A stretch of 41,941 nt of DNA from Candidatus Daviesbacteria bacterium (GTDB lineage Bacteria > Patescibacteriota > Microgenomatia > Daviesbacterales > UBA10151). This document shows, in pieces, positions 1-6,785 of this stretch (position 1 is the first letter of the stretch; every line of letters begins with the position of its first letter). The notes under the pieces were generated by a model. The model was not told the DNA's origin. It worked only from the letters and a program-made list of their open reading frames with translations, and did not search any database. A program made the position numbers and the translations under genes. Location: assembly GCA_016176415.1 (NCBI GenBank), contig JACOXH010000006.1, positions 1-41,941 on the forward strand. Direction: 5' to 3'.

Positions 1-28
1 AGCTGCTCTGCCACTGAGCCAAGTCGGC
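1..28 (-). tRNA. tRNA, 5' part only (cut by window edge), possibly tRNA-Thr
   Basis: Read on the minus strand the edge begins GCCGACT, then TG and a canonical D arm (GCTC, loop AGTGGCA, GAGC). The anticodon lies outside the window. The acceptor sequence resembles many bacterial tRNA-Thr genes, so Thr is a guess only. The D loop carries the usual GG, unlike the second tRNA at 917-988. Confidence 0.75.
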
Positions 29-81
29 GACAAGTCACATTTTAGCATAATTATTGCGTATTATCTTTTAGAAAAAATAAA

Positions 82-867
82 TTATTCCCAATTATCGATT
101 AAAGATTTGTACTGCTCAGTAATTTGTTCGTATTCTTTTTTGGAAAATATTTCAAGCTTGATATCGGGGTATCTTTTCCGGAATTCTTGGTCACGCATCA
201 AAGAATATTCCCCCATAAAATTTTTGACCTCTATATAAATGTTACTTTTAGGAAGATAAAAATCTGGTCTGTAGGTATGAAGACCAATATCAAAGAGGGT
301 AGGAGCGTATACCCAGTTGAGATCAATTAAGTTAAATACTCTTGCAATATTAGCTTCCCATGTACTATAGAAACAGATTTTAGAATCTATGTCTGGTCTT
401 ATTCCTGGTTTACTCTTTGCAGCTTTGGGAGATGTAGTCATCCTTCCTACTATTTGCATAACACATTTATTGCTGCAATATTTTCTGGATTTTGCTTGAT
501 ACGGATACACCTGAAAGTCTTTTTTGCAAGACAGATTTTTACAGATTAAAGTAATTTTAGGTTTACGTTTAGATTCATATACATGTTGGTAGAATCCTGG
601 AGGAAGCGCCTTGATGGCAGTTGATATTTTCATGCGCGTTTCAACAGATTGATGTCTTCCTAAATTATTTATTGAAGCGGCACAACTACGTCCGCAATAG
701 ATCTTTTGATCGGATGGCTTGTTGACCTGAAAGGGAAGTTTACATCGGAAATTACTACAAATTCTTGTTATTACAGACTTAACTTGAGGATGAAGTACAT
801 AGTATTGTTTTGTAATCTCAGACTGTCTTTTTCTATAAGCAGGATCATCGTAAAACGCAGGGCGCAT
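82..867 (-). CDS. Free-standing homing-type endonuclease (zinc fingers, NUMOD3-like motif, PD-(D/E)XK)
   Basis: Intact 261-aa protein. Two similar Cys4 modules are visible: CSNFRC...YCGRSC near residues 37-62 and CKNLSC...YCSNKC near 109-135. Between them RHQSVETRMKISTAIKAL resembles the NUMOD3 DNA-binding helix of homing endonucleases. The C-terminal part has the PD-(D/E)XK pattern: STWEANIARVF, then YRPDFYLP, then YIEVKNFMG, with D and ExK as the expected metal and catalytic residues. This suggests a DNA endonuclease of homing or Vsr-like type. It lies between two tRNA genes on the same strand and is not inside either. A promoter with a -10 six nt before the ATG supports this start and expression. 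The target site is unknown. A stand-alone restriction-like nuclease is the alternative. Confidence 0.8.
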   Translation of the reverse strand: MRPAFYDDPAYRKRQSEITKQYYVLHPQVKSVITRICSNFRCKLPFQVNKPSDQKIYCGRSCAASINNLGRHQSVETRMKISTAIKALPPGFYQHVYESKRKPKITLICKNLSCKKDFQVYPYQAKSRKYCSNKCVMQIVGRMTTSPKAAKSKPGIRPDIDSKICFYSTWEANIARVFNLIDLNWVYAPTLFDIGLHTYRPDFYLPKSNIYIEVKNFMGEYSLMRDQEFRKRYPDIKLEIFSKKEYEQITEQYKSLIDNWE

Positions 868-903
868 GTTTTTATAATACCCAAATATTTACCGAAAAGT
901 CAA
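868..903 (-). promoter_or_regulatory. Promoter of the nuclease gene, leaderless geometry
   Basis: On the minus strand TTGACT (898-903), an 18-bp spacer and TATTAT (874-879) are followed by exactly 6 nt and the ATG. The promoter fits between the 3' end of tRNA-Thr and the gene. Confidence 0.6.
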
Positions 904-916
904 GAGGCAAAATAGG

Positions 917-988
917 AGCCGATGGGGAATTTTGCAATCCCGGCCTGACGCTTACAAAGCGCCTGCTCTACTTCTGAGCTACATCGGC
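917..988 (-). tRNA. tRNA-Thr(TGT) with atypical D and T loops
   Basis: 72 nt on the minus strand. The acceptor stem GCCGATG/CATCGGC pairs over all 7 bp, the D stem is GCTC/GAGC, and the anticodon stem GGCGC/GCGTC holds loop TTTGTAA, giving anticodon TGT (Thr). The T arm reads GGGATTGCAAAATTCCC and lacks the standard TTCRA loop. The D loop AGAAGTA lacks the usual GG pair. CCA is not fully encoded (CCT follows the discriminator). It is either a divergent functional tRNA or a decaying copy. Confidence 0.8.
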
Positions 989-1492
989 ACGATTTACATA
1001 TTTTAACAAGTTTTAAAGCTAAAGGGAAATAGAAAAATGAAATGAACTAAGAAGAAGCGGACTTATATGTCCACTTAAAACTAAAGAAAGAATTATCAGG
1101 TTTAACAGAACAAAACTCGAAAATAATTCCTCCCTACTATAGCCGCTAGCCAAATTTTTTCCTCAGCCAAGCTAAGGTGGGTATCCTGGGTTTTGGGCAG
1201 AAAGCTTTCAAACCACTCGGATTCCCGTAAAGTATCAAATCAGTGAAGAAAAATATTTTGGCTTTAAACGTGCTAAGCAGGGATTTTTGCCTGCGACATT
1301 GCTGTCTTGAGCAGTCCTTCGACTCAGTCGAAATCTCGACTTCGCTCAGGATTTTCAATCCTTTTAGGCCATCTACAAAATGTCCTTTAGGATAATTTAA
1401 TCAAACCACAAAAGCGCCTTTTTGTCAAGACCTCTGAACCTAAATTCCTATTATGTCTTTTAATATTTTAAGGGTTTTCCGCAATTAAGGGT
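989..1492. other. Gene-free stretch with a repeat remnant
   Basis: No convincing gene on either strand. The 70-aa minus ORF at 1146-1358 begins inside a repeat (1311-1350) and has no recognisable domain. It could be the tail of a decayed gene, since PKPRIPTLAWLRKKFG looks protein-like. I looked for RNase P RNA, SRP RNA and tmRNA signatures and saw none. A TTGACA on the minus strand at 1423-1428 has no well-placed -10. Confidence 0.5.
1311..1350. repeat. Degenerate copy of the dispersed CCTGAGC...CGAAGGA repeat
   Basis: On the minus strand this reads TCCTGAGCGAAGTCGAG followed by a second, imperfect TCGACTGAGTCGAAGGA. It shares the CCTGAGC/GAAGGA words with the elements at 3083, 5691, 12287 and 39929. 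Confidence 0.6.
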
Positions 1493-2119
1493 TTATGTGC
1501 CAACAGTTAATAAAAAGGTTGTAATTAATCTGGCTATTTGGAACACAAACCCCAGCATGCCTGTCATAAGAAACGCTAATAAAATCAAAAATCCATAGGG
1601 GGTTATCCTGTCGTATTGCCTGGCTAAATTATAGGGAAGTTGGGACATCAATATTTTTGAACCGTCAAGGGGGGGAATTGGTAACAGGTTAAATATTCCC
1701 AATACCACATTGATTAGTACTGCAAAAGTTAAAACATTTCCAATGTAACTGGGGAACTGTTGAGGCAGGGTGTTTAAGATCTGGAATATAACAGCTGCTA
1801 CCAGCGCCAAACCAAAATTTGCTAAGATTCCTGCAGCAGAAACAAATAGTTCACCCCTTCTTAAATTAGAAAAATTTAAAGGATTTACAGGCACAGGTTT
1901 AGCCCAGCCAAAAAGAATTGGGGAGCCGGTAAAGATCAGGAGAGCCGGTATTAAAATCGTGCCGAATAAATCAATATGAGGAATAGGATTTAGAGTGAGT
2001 CTGCCTGCTTTTTCTGCTGTACGGTCGCCGAATTTTAAAGCTACAAATCCGTGCATTACTTCATGCACAATTACAGAAAAGAGCAGGATAATAATGGAGA
2101 GTGCAAAAACTTCCGGCAT
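1493..2119 (-). CDS. M50-family site-2-type zinc metalloprotease, membrane protein
   Basis: About 208 aa from the chosen start MPEVFALSI. The zinc-binding HExxH is HEVMH in a hydrophobic helix, and the third ligand region is NLLPIPPLDGSKIL near the C terminus. FGWAKPVPVNP is typical of the short bacterial SREBP/M50 peptidases with several membrane helices and no PDZ domain. It probably cleaves substrates within the membrane; the substrate is unknown. The ORF-track start at 2230 is rejected: it would run through the rpmB start, whereas an extended -10 (TGGTAGACT) sits 7 nt before 2119. A second, larger M50 protease of RseP type lies at 35315. Confidence 0.88.
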   Translation of the reverse strand: MPEVFALSIIILLFSVIVHEVMHGFVALKFGDRTAEKAGRLTLNPIPHIDLFGTILIPALLIFTGSPILFGWAKPVPVNPLNFSNLRRGELFVSAAGILANFGLALVAAVIFQILNTLPQQFPSYIGNVLTFAVLINVVLGIFNLLPIPPLDGSKILMSQLPYNLARQYDRITPYGFLILLAFLMTGMLGFVFQIARLITTFLLTVGT

Positions 2120-2136
2120 ATGATATAGTCTACCAC
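2120..2136. promoter_or_regulatory. Face-to-face overlapping -10 elements for M50 protease and rpmB
   Basis: Only 17 bp separate the two divergent ATGs. The plus strand has TGATATAGT (hexamer 2124-2129), 7 nt before rpmB. The minus strand has TGGTAGACT (hexamer 2127-2132), 7 nt before the protease. The hexamers overlap, so the two directions probably exclude each other, and both mRNAs would be leaderless or nearly so. Confidence 0.55.
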
Positions 2137-2394
2137 ATGTTAGCATGTACAAGGTGCGGAAAAGGTAAAAATACAATAAGTTTCTCCAGGCACAAAAAAG
2201 GTTCCTCCGGAGCTGGTGGAACATGGGCACTGCGCGCTCCTATTCACAAAAGGACTCAAAAGGCCAATCTGCATGTTTTTAAGAATGAAAAATATTGCAC
2301 TAAGTGCTTAAGAATTGTTAAGAAAGCTCAGGTTGTTCAAAAAAGAGTAGAAACTGTTAAATCTGAGGAAACTCCTCCACTTGCCTCAGCTTAA
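2137..2394 (+). CDS. rpmB: 50S ribosomal protein bL28
   Basis: 85 aa from MLACTRCGKG. It has the CxxCGKG start, SRHK, a central H-x-RTQKANLH segment and KYCTKCLR near the end; the two CxxC pairs suggest a zinc-binding form. A structural protein of the large ribosomal subunit. The ORF-track start (GTG at 2101) lies inside the opposing gene and is less likely than the ATG 7 nt after an extended -10. The 3' end overlaps the convergent fmt gene by 9 bp. The C-terminal tail is long and charged. Confidence 0.88.
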   Translation: MLACTRCGKGKNTISFSRHKKGSSGAGGTWALRAPIHKRTQKANLHVFKNEKYCTKCLRIVKKAQVVQKRVETVKSEETPPLASA

Positions 2395-3081
2395 TTTCAG
2401 AGGGAAATCAGGATAGCCATTTAGGAAATCTTTTATTGATAAAACCTTTTTTCCCTCCATTTGAATTTTTCCTTCAGGATAAAGTTTCACGATCTTCTCA
2501 TTCCACTTAGTCCAAACTCCGGGCCACGGATAATAAGCTCTTATCATTTTGTCCAGTGTTTCAGGTAAAGGTGGGGTATTAATGTCAAAGTAACCACTCT
2601 CTCTGGTTAGTATTGGGCAAAAAGTAGCTTGTTGGTGATTTTGTTCTTTGGCTTTAATCTTTCCTTCTGTAAAATCTTTGATAATTTGGGGTAAAATCTC
2701 TGCTGACTGCCGAAACATTTTTTTACTCAAAGTATCAAAATTATCACTATCGGAAAGCTCCAAAGGCTCTTGGTATAAAATGGGTCCATGATCGACCTCT
2801 TTATCCATCCTGATGATAGAGATGCCTGAAGTTTTATCACCATTTAAAATGGCTTGTTGGATAGGAGAGGGGCCTCTGTATTTTGGTAAAAGCGAGGGAT
2901 GGACATTAATAAATCCAAATTTTGGGGCAGATAACTCTTCTTTTTTTAAAATCTTTCCATAAGCAGCTACTACTCCCAAATCTGCTTTGGAGGGTAGATC
3001 AACCAGAGTAAAATGTCTTACCAGCTCATCCCTAATGGGCTGGATAAAGGATGGAGTACCTAGAAAAACTATTTTAATCAT
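2386..3081 (-). CDS. fmt: Methionyl-tRNA formyltransferase, short form
   Basis: Transfers a formyl group from 10-formyl-THF to initiator Met-tRNA. Visible marks are the N-terminal FLGTPSF, VAAYGKIL, and NVHPSLLPKYRGPSPIQQAI with the N-x-H-P-S-L-L-P catalytic signature, then DHGPIL. The protein is about 231 aa against roughly 310 usually, because the C-terminal tRNA-binding domain is cut down. The start MIKIVFLGT (3081) is preferred; the earlier ATG at 3087 is formed by the end of an adjacent repeat. It lies downstream of def in the same direction, so formylation and deformylation are probably co-transcribed. Confidence 0.9.
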   Translation of the reverse strand: MIKIVFLGTPSFIQPIRDELVRHFTLVDLPSKADLGVVAAYGKILKKEELSAPKFGFINVHPSLLPKYRGPSPIQQAILNGDKTSGISIIRMDKEVDHGPILYQEPLELSDSDNFDTLSKKMFRQSAEILPQIIKDFTEGKIKAKEQNHQQATFCPILTRESGYFDINTPPLPETLDKMIRAYYPWPGVWTKWNEKIVKLYPEGKIQMEGKKVLSIKDFLNGYPDFPLKLS

Positions 3082-3082
3082 T

Positions 3083-3175
3083 GTCATTTTGAGCGTAGCG
3101 AAGAATCTCTCACGAATGTGAGTACTCCTCGAATCATTAAGGAGATCCTTCGTCGCTCTGCTCCTCAGGATGATA
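3083..3175. repeat. Dispersed palindromic repeat (GTCATTTTGAGCG...CTCAGGATGA)
   Basis: About 93 bp between def and fmt with inverted ends (GTCATTTTGAG ... CTCAGGATGAT) and inner inverted words GAATCTC/GAGATCC. Same family as 5691-5748, 12287-12391 and 39929-39998. No ORF, so it resembles REP/MITE-like elements. Confidence 0.85.
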
Positions 3176-3189
3176 ATTTGAACTTAAGT

Positions 3190-3705
3190 TCAAATTATCA
3201 CCTCTTCAAACGTATCAGTTCCTGTTTTATCTTTCCCTGTAAATTTATAAAACCTGCCTTTTTGTTGCAAAACTCTGTCTGAAAATAAAACACCGTTTAA
3301 ATGATCAATCTCATGTTGAAAAATCCAGGCAGGAATTCCTGTTAAAGTTTGGGTTACTGTTTTGCCGGCAGTATCCTGATAGGTTACTTTAATACTTAAA
3401 GCGCGTCTTACTTCTCCCCACATATTTGGTACTGACAAACAGCCTTCAAAGTATTTTTTAGTTCTTTTACCCACAGATAAGACTTTAGGGTTAACTACAG
3501 AAATAAACTGTTTACCATCTTTGGCTACAAAAAAGCTTTCCTCAAGCCCAACTTGAGTAGCTGCTAAGCCTACTCCTTCAGGGTCTTTGAAGGTTTTAGT
3601 TAAAGCTGCCATCTCTTTTAGGGTTTGAGATAAAGCCCCGTTAATTTTTTTAACAGGCTTGGTTTGTACTCTTAATTTTGGATCAGGAGCTTTTACTACC
3701 TTCAT
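3190..3705 (-). CDS. def: Peptide deformylase
   Basis: 171 aa. Removes the N-formyl group from nascent proteins using a bound metal. All three family motifs are present: GVGLAATQ (motif I), EGCLSVP (motif II, Cys ligand) and FQHEIDHLNG (motif III, HExxH). First gene of a def-fmt unit. The start is fixed by an extended -10 (TGATACAAT) ending exactly 6 nt before the ATG, with no room for a Shine-Dalgarno sequence, so the mRNA is probably leaderless. Confidence 0.95.
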   Translation of the reverse strand: MKVVKAPDPKLRVQTKPVKKINGALSQTLKEMAALTKTFKDPEGVGLAATQVGLEESFFVAKDGKQFISVVNPKVLSVGKRTKKYFEGCLSVPNMWGEVRRALSIKVTYQDTAGKTVTQTLTGIPAWIFQHEIDHLNGVLFSDRVLQQKGRFYKFTGKDKTGTDTFEEVII

Positions 3706-3720
3706 GAGGATATTGTATCA
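3706..3720 (-). promoter_or_regulatory. Extended -10 promoter of def
   Basis: Minus strand: TG (3719-3720), A, TACAAT (3717-3712), then ATCCTC and the def ATG. Confidence 0.6.
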
Positions 3721-3745
3721 AATTCACTATGGTGTATATCGGTTA

Positions 3746-4051
3746 TTATTGCTTTTTTATATCCTTTTTAAAACGTTCTTTCTGCTGGTTTGTTAAAGGT
3801 GAGTCGGAAGAGGGTGGGATTATGTCTCCTGCATTCATTATTTGGTTTGGTTCACCATAGCCTAAAAGACGATTCTGGTTAATTGGATCAAGAGGAGAAT
3901 AGACACCTCCTCTTTTTCCTAGATCTGACATATTTTTCCGCAGAACCATTCGAGCAGTAATTTTGTGTTTTCTTTTAAAAGCAGGAATCTGTAGTTCGAT
4001 TTCTGCCAACTCCTCGGGAGTAAATTTTGGTTTTGGTTCCTGATCAGCCAT
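3746..4051 (-). CDS. Hypothetical protein, small and charged
   Basis: 101 aa, not recognised. MADQEPKPKFTPEELAEIE opens a hydrophilic, Lys/Glu-rich protein with no membrane segment and no Cys; the middle has LGKRGGVYSPLDPIN and the end is basic. It is a plausible gene because of its composition and because TATAAT (4058-4063 on the minus strand) ends exactly 6 nt before the ATG, the same geometry as its neighbours. Monocistronic as far as can be seen. No function is proposed. Confidence 0.65.
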   Translation of the reverse strand: MADQEPKPKFTPEELAEIELQIPAFKRKHKITARMVLRKNMSDLGKRGGVYSPLDPINQNRLLGYGEPNQIMNAGDIIPPSSDSPLTNQQKERFKKDIKKQ

Positions 4052-4063
4052 TAGTTAATTATA
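4052..4063 (-). promoter_or_regulatory. -10 element of the 101-aa gene
   Basis: Perfect TATAAT on the minus strand, then TAACTA and the ATG: leaderless geometry. Confidence 0.55.
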
Positions 4064-4108
4064 CCTTATTAAGTGTTTTTTCTTCTTTTAGCTGTTTCAA
4101 TCTCCACA

Positions 4109-4181
4109 TAAGTCTACTTTGCTTCGCAAAGATCTTGCGATCCTTCGGATCTTAAGTCTACTTTGCTTCGCAAAGATCTTG
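4109..4181. repeat. Tandem 29-bp direct repeats with mini-hairpins
   Basis: Two identical 29-bp copies (4109-4137 and 4153-4181) containing CTTTGCTTCGCAAAG, separated by CGATCCTTCGGATC. Both hairpins close on a TTC loop. The second copy supplies the last codons (DLCEAK) and the stop of the gene at 4158-4451. Confidence 0.85.
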
Positions 4182-4451
4182 AGTGGCGCTTGCCTTGCTT
4201 TTAAGCTCCTTCAAGCGCCACATGAACACTTTGGCTTTGGATTTGGCAGAAGTGTAGCCTTTGGTAAAAGTTAAAGCTTCATCTAAAATCTTCCGGTCCA
4301 GCTGCTTTGCCAGTTTCATATAAAGTGAATAATGACTGGTGTCTTGTAAGCTTTCTGCCAGATATACTCCATAGACCTGAAATTCTTTACTTAAATTCTT
4401 AGGCCTGCTTTTAAATTTGGTTTCAGCAATAGCTTTTGCAATTGATTTCAT
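4158..4451 (-). CDS. Hypothetical protein with a repeat-altered C terminus
   Basis: 97 aa, helical and Lys-rich, not recognised (MKSIAKAIAETKFKSRPKNL...). It follows the O-antigen ligase gene with a 4-bp ATGA overlap, so it is probably translationally coupled. The last residues come from the inserted repeat at 4109-4181. Just beyond the repeat the minus strand encodes MWRLKQLKEEKTLNK, nearly the same as the internal FMWRLKELK of this gene. The original 3' end therefore seems to have been duplicated and displaced by the repeat. Function unknown. Confidence 0.65.
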   Translation of the reverse strand: MKSIAKAIAETKFKSRPKNLSKEFQVYGVYLAESLQDTSHYSLYMKLAKQLDRKILDEALTFTKGYTSAKSKAKVFMWRLKELKSKASATQDLCEAK

Positions 4452-6484
4452 GGTTTTGCTGAAGCAGTGGCTTGCTGAAGCTGGACTACAGCCTCAAGAT
4501 AATTTGGTTTAAGTTTTATTGTCTCACTCAAGACTTTAATTGCCTCATTTTTTTTGCCCATTACTTCCAAAACCAGTGCTTTATTGTAGTAAAGCTTTGG
4601 ATCTGTGAGGGCAAGTTTTATAGCTGTATCAAGTGTTTGTACAGTTTTTTCTAAATATTTTGGATCAAGGGCAGCCAGTTCAAAATAGGTTCTCACGGCA
4701 GTCCTTAGGTATGAAACATTTTTAGGACTTTGGGTAAGTACCTGATTTATTTGAGATGCTGCTTCATCTTTTAACGCAGCGGACAGAGTAGCATCAGATT
4801 CTGCTAAAGCTCCCGCAGCCTGAGCAGCAGCTAAGGAAAGCTCTGATTTATAAAACAGCTCACCTTTATTAATGTCTGAAGCAGTTACCAACAAGTTGTA
4901 AGCTCTGCCTGGATTACCTGCCTCCAAAGCTTTTTGTCCTTTGGCAAACAGGGTATCTGCAAACCAAATTTGGGTCACACAGTAAAGCAAATACAGCGTT
5001 ACCAGTACTACAAATCCTTTGGCAATATTAGTATAAATTTTGCGGCGGTAAATAAAAGGGAAAAGGGTCAAGCGTAAAGGGGAAAGTGAGTCAGTGGCAG
5101 CAAAAGCCAAAGCAGGAAAAAGGTAGAAAAAGACAGCAATGATTACTACAGAAAATAAGAAAAAGTTGTAGATAAGATAGGAGATGTAAGAAGCAAGGAG
5201 AATTGATACTAGGATATAGGGATATTGGGAGATCTTTGTTCCCTTTATATCATAATATCTTAATATCGACTTAATGCACCAAAGTGCAAATGTTCCAATT
5301 ACTATCATGTATGTTCCAAATCCTACTAAACCAGTAGTAGCTAAATAATTCAAATATTCATTATGAGCCTTGTTATACAAAAAATCCCATTCAGAAGTTA
5401 AGTTATGCTCTACTGGTCTGTATTGATAATAGGAGTAGGCAAAAGTTTCTAAGCCCGAACCAAACAGGGGATTATTTTTAAATATCTCCAAAGCTCCTTT
5501 CCAGACAATAAACCTGATCTGTCCTGATTCAGTTCCTCCATTTTCCAGCTGTGTTCCTACAGAAGCAGTTGGTAAAGCTATGGCAGGCCTTGCAGGAGCT
5601 GCAAATTTGGAAACTAACCTGAAACTGGTCAGGGCCGATCCAAAAAGAATATTAATAACAAGAAAAGATATTAAAATACCAGCTAATCCTGTCATTCTGA
5701 GTGAAACGAAGAATCTCAAGATCCTTCGGGCTTTGCCCTCAGGATGACAAAAAATATAGCCGATGATAAATATCACCATTCCTCCTATCAGTCCGAGTGT
5801 TGGGCCTCTTGAGTAAGTGAAAGTGAACGCAAGGTACATGGTAATAAGAGATATGTAATAAGTAATACGTTCGTTTTTACTGGTTGAATTAAGCAAAAAG
5901 TAAAAAGCAGGGAAGATCAGCATAGCAAGATACGCTGCCAGCCAGTTAGGTTGTCCTAAAGTGGCAAACACTCTGGCTTGAACATCCTGTATCCAGCAGG
6001 AAGCATTAAATTCACCTCTTAAAAGGATACAGGAAGGTGAAACTCCAAAGTGTTCTAAAATTGCCCATATAGAAATTACAAAGCCTGAAGCCAACCCATA
6101 CTTTAAAGTAGTTTTGACTTTTTTAAAGTCCATATTAGAGACAAAAGCCCAATAGAGCAAGAGATAAGAGATAAGAGATAAGAGCCCGCCATTTGATCTT
6201 GAGTAATAGCCCCAGATGGAGGTATGTCTATCCATGGAAAAGATGGTTGATAAAATATTGGCTCCTAAAAATAAAAGCAGAGGAATATCTAAGGGGGTTC
6301 GATTAAGACTCAATGATTTCTGATTAATGATTTTTAAAAGCCATGCTCCAACAATGATAATGGTAAACCCATAAACCAAAATCATTTTGTTATATTCAAA
6401 CAGTTCATAATTTTGTGAGGACCAAAAAAGCGGGGTTAAAAAGAAAAGCAGATAAAAAGAGTAGGAAATAACTTTGTCTAACAT
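4448..6484 (-). CDS. O-antigen ligase/polymerase-like membrane protein with C-terminal TPRs
   Basis: 678 aa. The first ~490 residues are a multi-spanning membrane protein of the Wzy/WaaL/PglL superfamily; FGSGLETFAYSYYQYRP and KAHNEYLNYLATTGLVGF match the periplasmic loop region of the Wzy_C domain. The remaining ~180 residues contain TPR-like helices (LYYNKALVLEVMGKKNEAIKV). It likely ligates or polymerises a lipid-linked glycan onto a surface polymer or protein such as pilin. A 58-bp dispersed repeat lies inside the gene in frame, giving CHPEGKARRILRFFVSLRMT in a loop between membrane helices. Start supported by TGTTAGCAT six nt before the ATG. Confidence 0.85.
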   Translation of the reverse strand: MLDKVISYSFYLLFFLTPLFWSSQNYELFEYNKMILVYGFTIIIVGAWLLKIINQKSLSLNRTPLDIPLLLFLGANILSTIFSMDRHTSIWGYYSRSNGGLLSLISYLLLYWAFVSNMDFKKVKTTLKYGLASGFVISIWAILEHFGVSPSCILLRGEFNASCWIQDVQARVFATLGQPNWLAAYLAMLIFPAFYFLLNSTSKNERITYYISLITMYLAFTFTYSRGPTLGLIGGMVIFIIGYIFCHPEGKARRILRFFVSLRMTGLAGILISFLVINILFGSALTSFRLVSKFAAPARPAIALPTASVGTQLENGGTESGQIRFIVWKGALEIFKNNPLFGSGLETFAYSYYQYRPVEHNLTSEWDFLYNKAHNEYLNYLATTGLVGFGTYMIVIGTFALWCIKSILRYYDIKGTKISQYPYILVSILLASYISYLIYNFFLFSVVIIAVFFYLFPALAFAATDSLSPLRLTLFPFIYRRKIYTNIAKGFVVLVTLYLLYCVTQIWFADTLFAKGQKALEAGNPGRAYNLLVTASDINKGELFYKSELSLAAAQAAGALAESDATLSAALKDEAASQINQVLTQSPKNVSYLRTAVRTYFELAALDPKYLEKTVQTLDTAIKLALTDPKLYYNKALVLEVMGKKNEAIKVLSETIKLKPNYLEAVVQLQQATASAKP
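5691..5748. repeat. Dispersed GTCATTCTGAG...CAGGATGAC repeat inside the ligase gene
   Basis: Short form of the same inverted element as at 3083, 12287 and 39929, with intact ends and an open reading frame through it. The translated piece is unlike the surrounding hydrophobic helices, which supports an insertion. Confidence 0.85.
6161..6184. repeat. 7-bp tandem repeat (GAGATAA) within the ligase gene
   Basis: GAGATAA is repeated 3.4 times. Three units (21 bp) keep the frame; on the coding strand it contributes to LLSLISYLLLYW. Confidence 0.7.
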
Positions 6485-6545
6485 GAATTTATGCTAACAG
6501 AAGTACATATTTGAGACAAGTATATCTGATGTATATACTGGAAGA
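6485..6545. promoter_or_regulatory. Divergent promoters for the ligase gene and the HigB-like ORF
   Basis: Minus strand: TG-T-TAGCAT (hexamer 6491-6496), then AAATTC and the ligase ATG at 6484. Plus strand: TTGAGA (6511-6516), a 17-bp spacer, TATACT (6534-6539), then GGAAGA and the ATG at 6546. Both hexamers end exactly 6 nt before the ATG. Confidence 0.6.
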
Positions 6546-6785
6546 ATGGAAGAGAGGCGGAAGATTGAATTGTATGAGAGTTCCAGTGGAGACAAGCCTG
6601 TTGAAGGATTTTTTGCATCATTAGATGAGAAAGCTAATTCAAAAATTGTTCATGCTTTTAAATTACTCAAAGAATTTGGATTAGAAGGCGGTTATCCTCA
6701 TATTAAAAAGCTCACAGGAACTAATTTATGGGAATATAGTTGGATGTTGACAATATCGCAATATTGCGATATCATTAATTTATGA
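6546..6785 (+). pseudogene. HigB/Gp49-like toxin, truncated
   Basis: 79 aa. The N-terminal ~67 residues match the HigB-like (phage Gp49-type, RelE superfamily) pattern: IELYESSSGDKPVEGFF, an amphipathic segment KIVHAFKLLKEFGLEG and HIKKLTGTNLWEYS. Full-length relatives are usually about 100-120 aa and continue with strands bearing the active residues. Here the frame runs into LTISQYCDIINL, which is encoded by the promoter and 20-bp palindrome of the next gene. It is probably inactive as an mRNA interferase, although its own promoter is intact. It could instead be a shortened regulatory partner. Confidence 0.65.
6747..6775 (+). promoter_or_regulatory. Promoter and palindromic operator of the HigA-like gene
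   Basis: TTGACA (6747-6752), a 17-bp spacer, TATCAT (6770-6775), then TAATTT and the ATG. A perfect 20-bp palindrome ATATCGCAATATTGCGATAT (6753-6772) fills the spacer, a position suited to autorepression by the downstream HTH protein. Confidence 0.65.

Noticed and set aside
1146-1358. 70-aa minus ORF
   Set aside because: Starts inside a dispersed repeat, has no domain, no promoter or Shine-Dalgarno sequence; at most a decayed gene tail.
989-1492. Possible stable RNA (RNase P, SRP, tmRNA) in the gap
   Set aside because: None of the conserved sequence blocks of these RNAs could be found on either strand.
2120-2230. N-terminal 37 residues of the M50 track ORF
   Set aside because: Would overlap the rpmB start; the promoter and the family start both point to 2119.
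4109-4181. CRISPR-like array
   Set aside because: Only two direct repeats with a 15-bp gap and no cas genes; repeats contain mini-hairpins and belong to another class.
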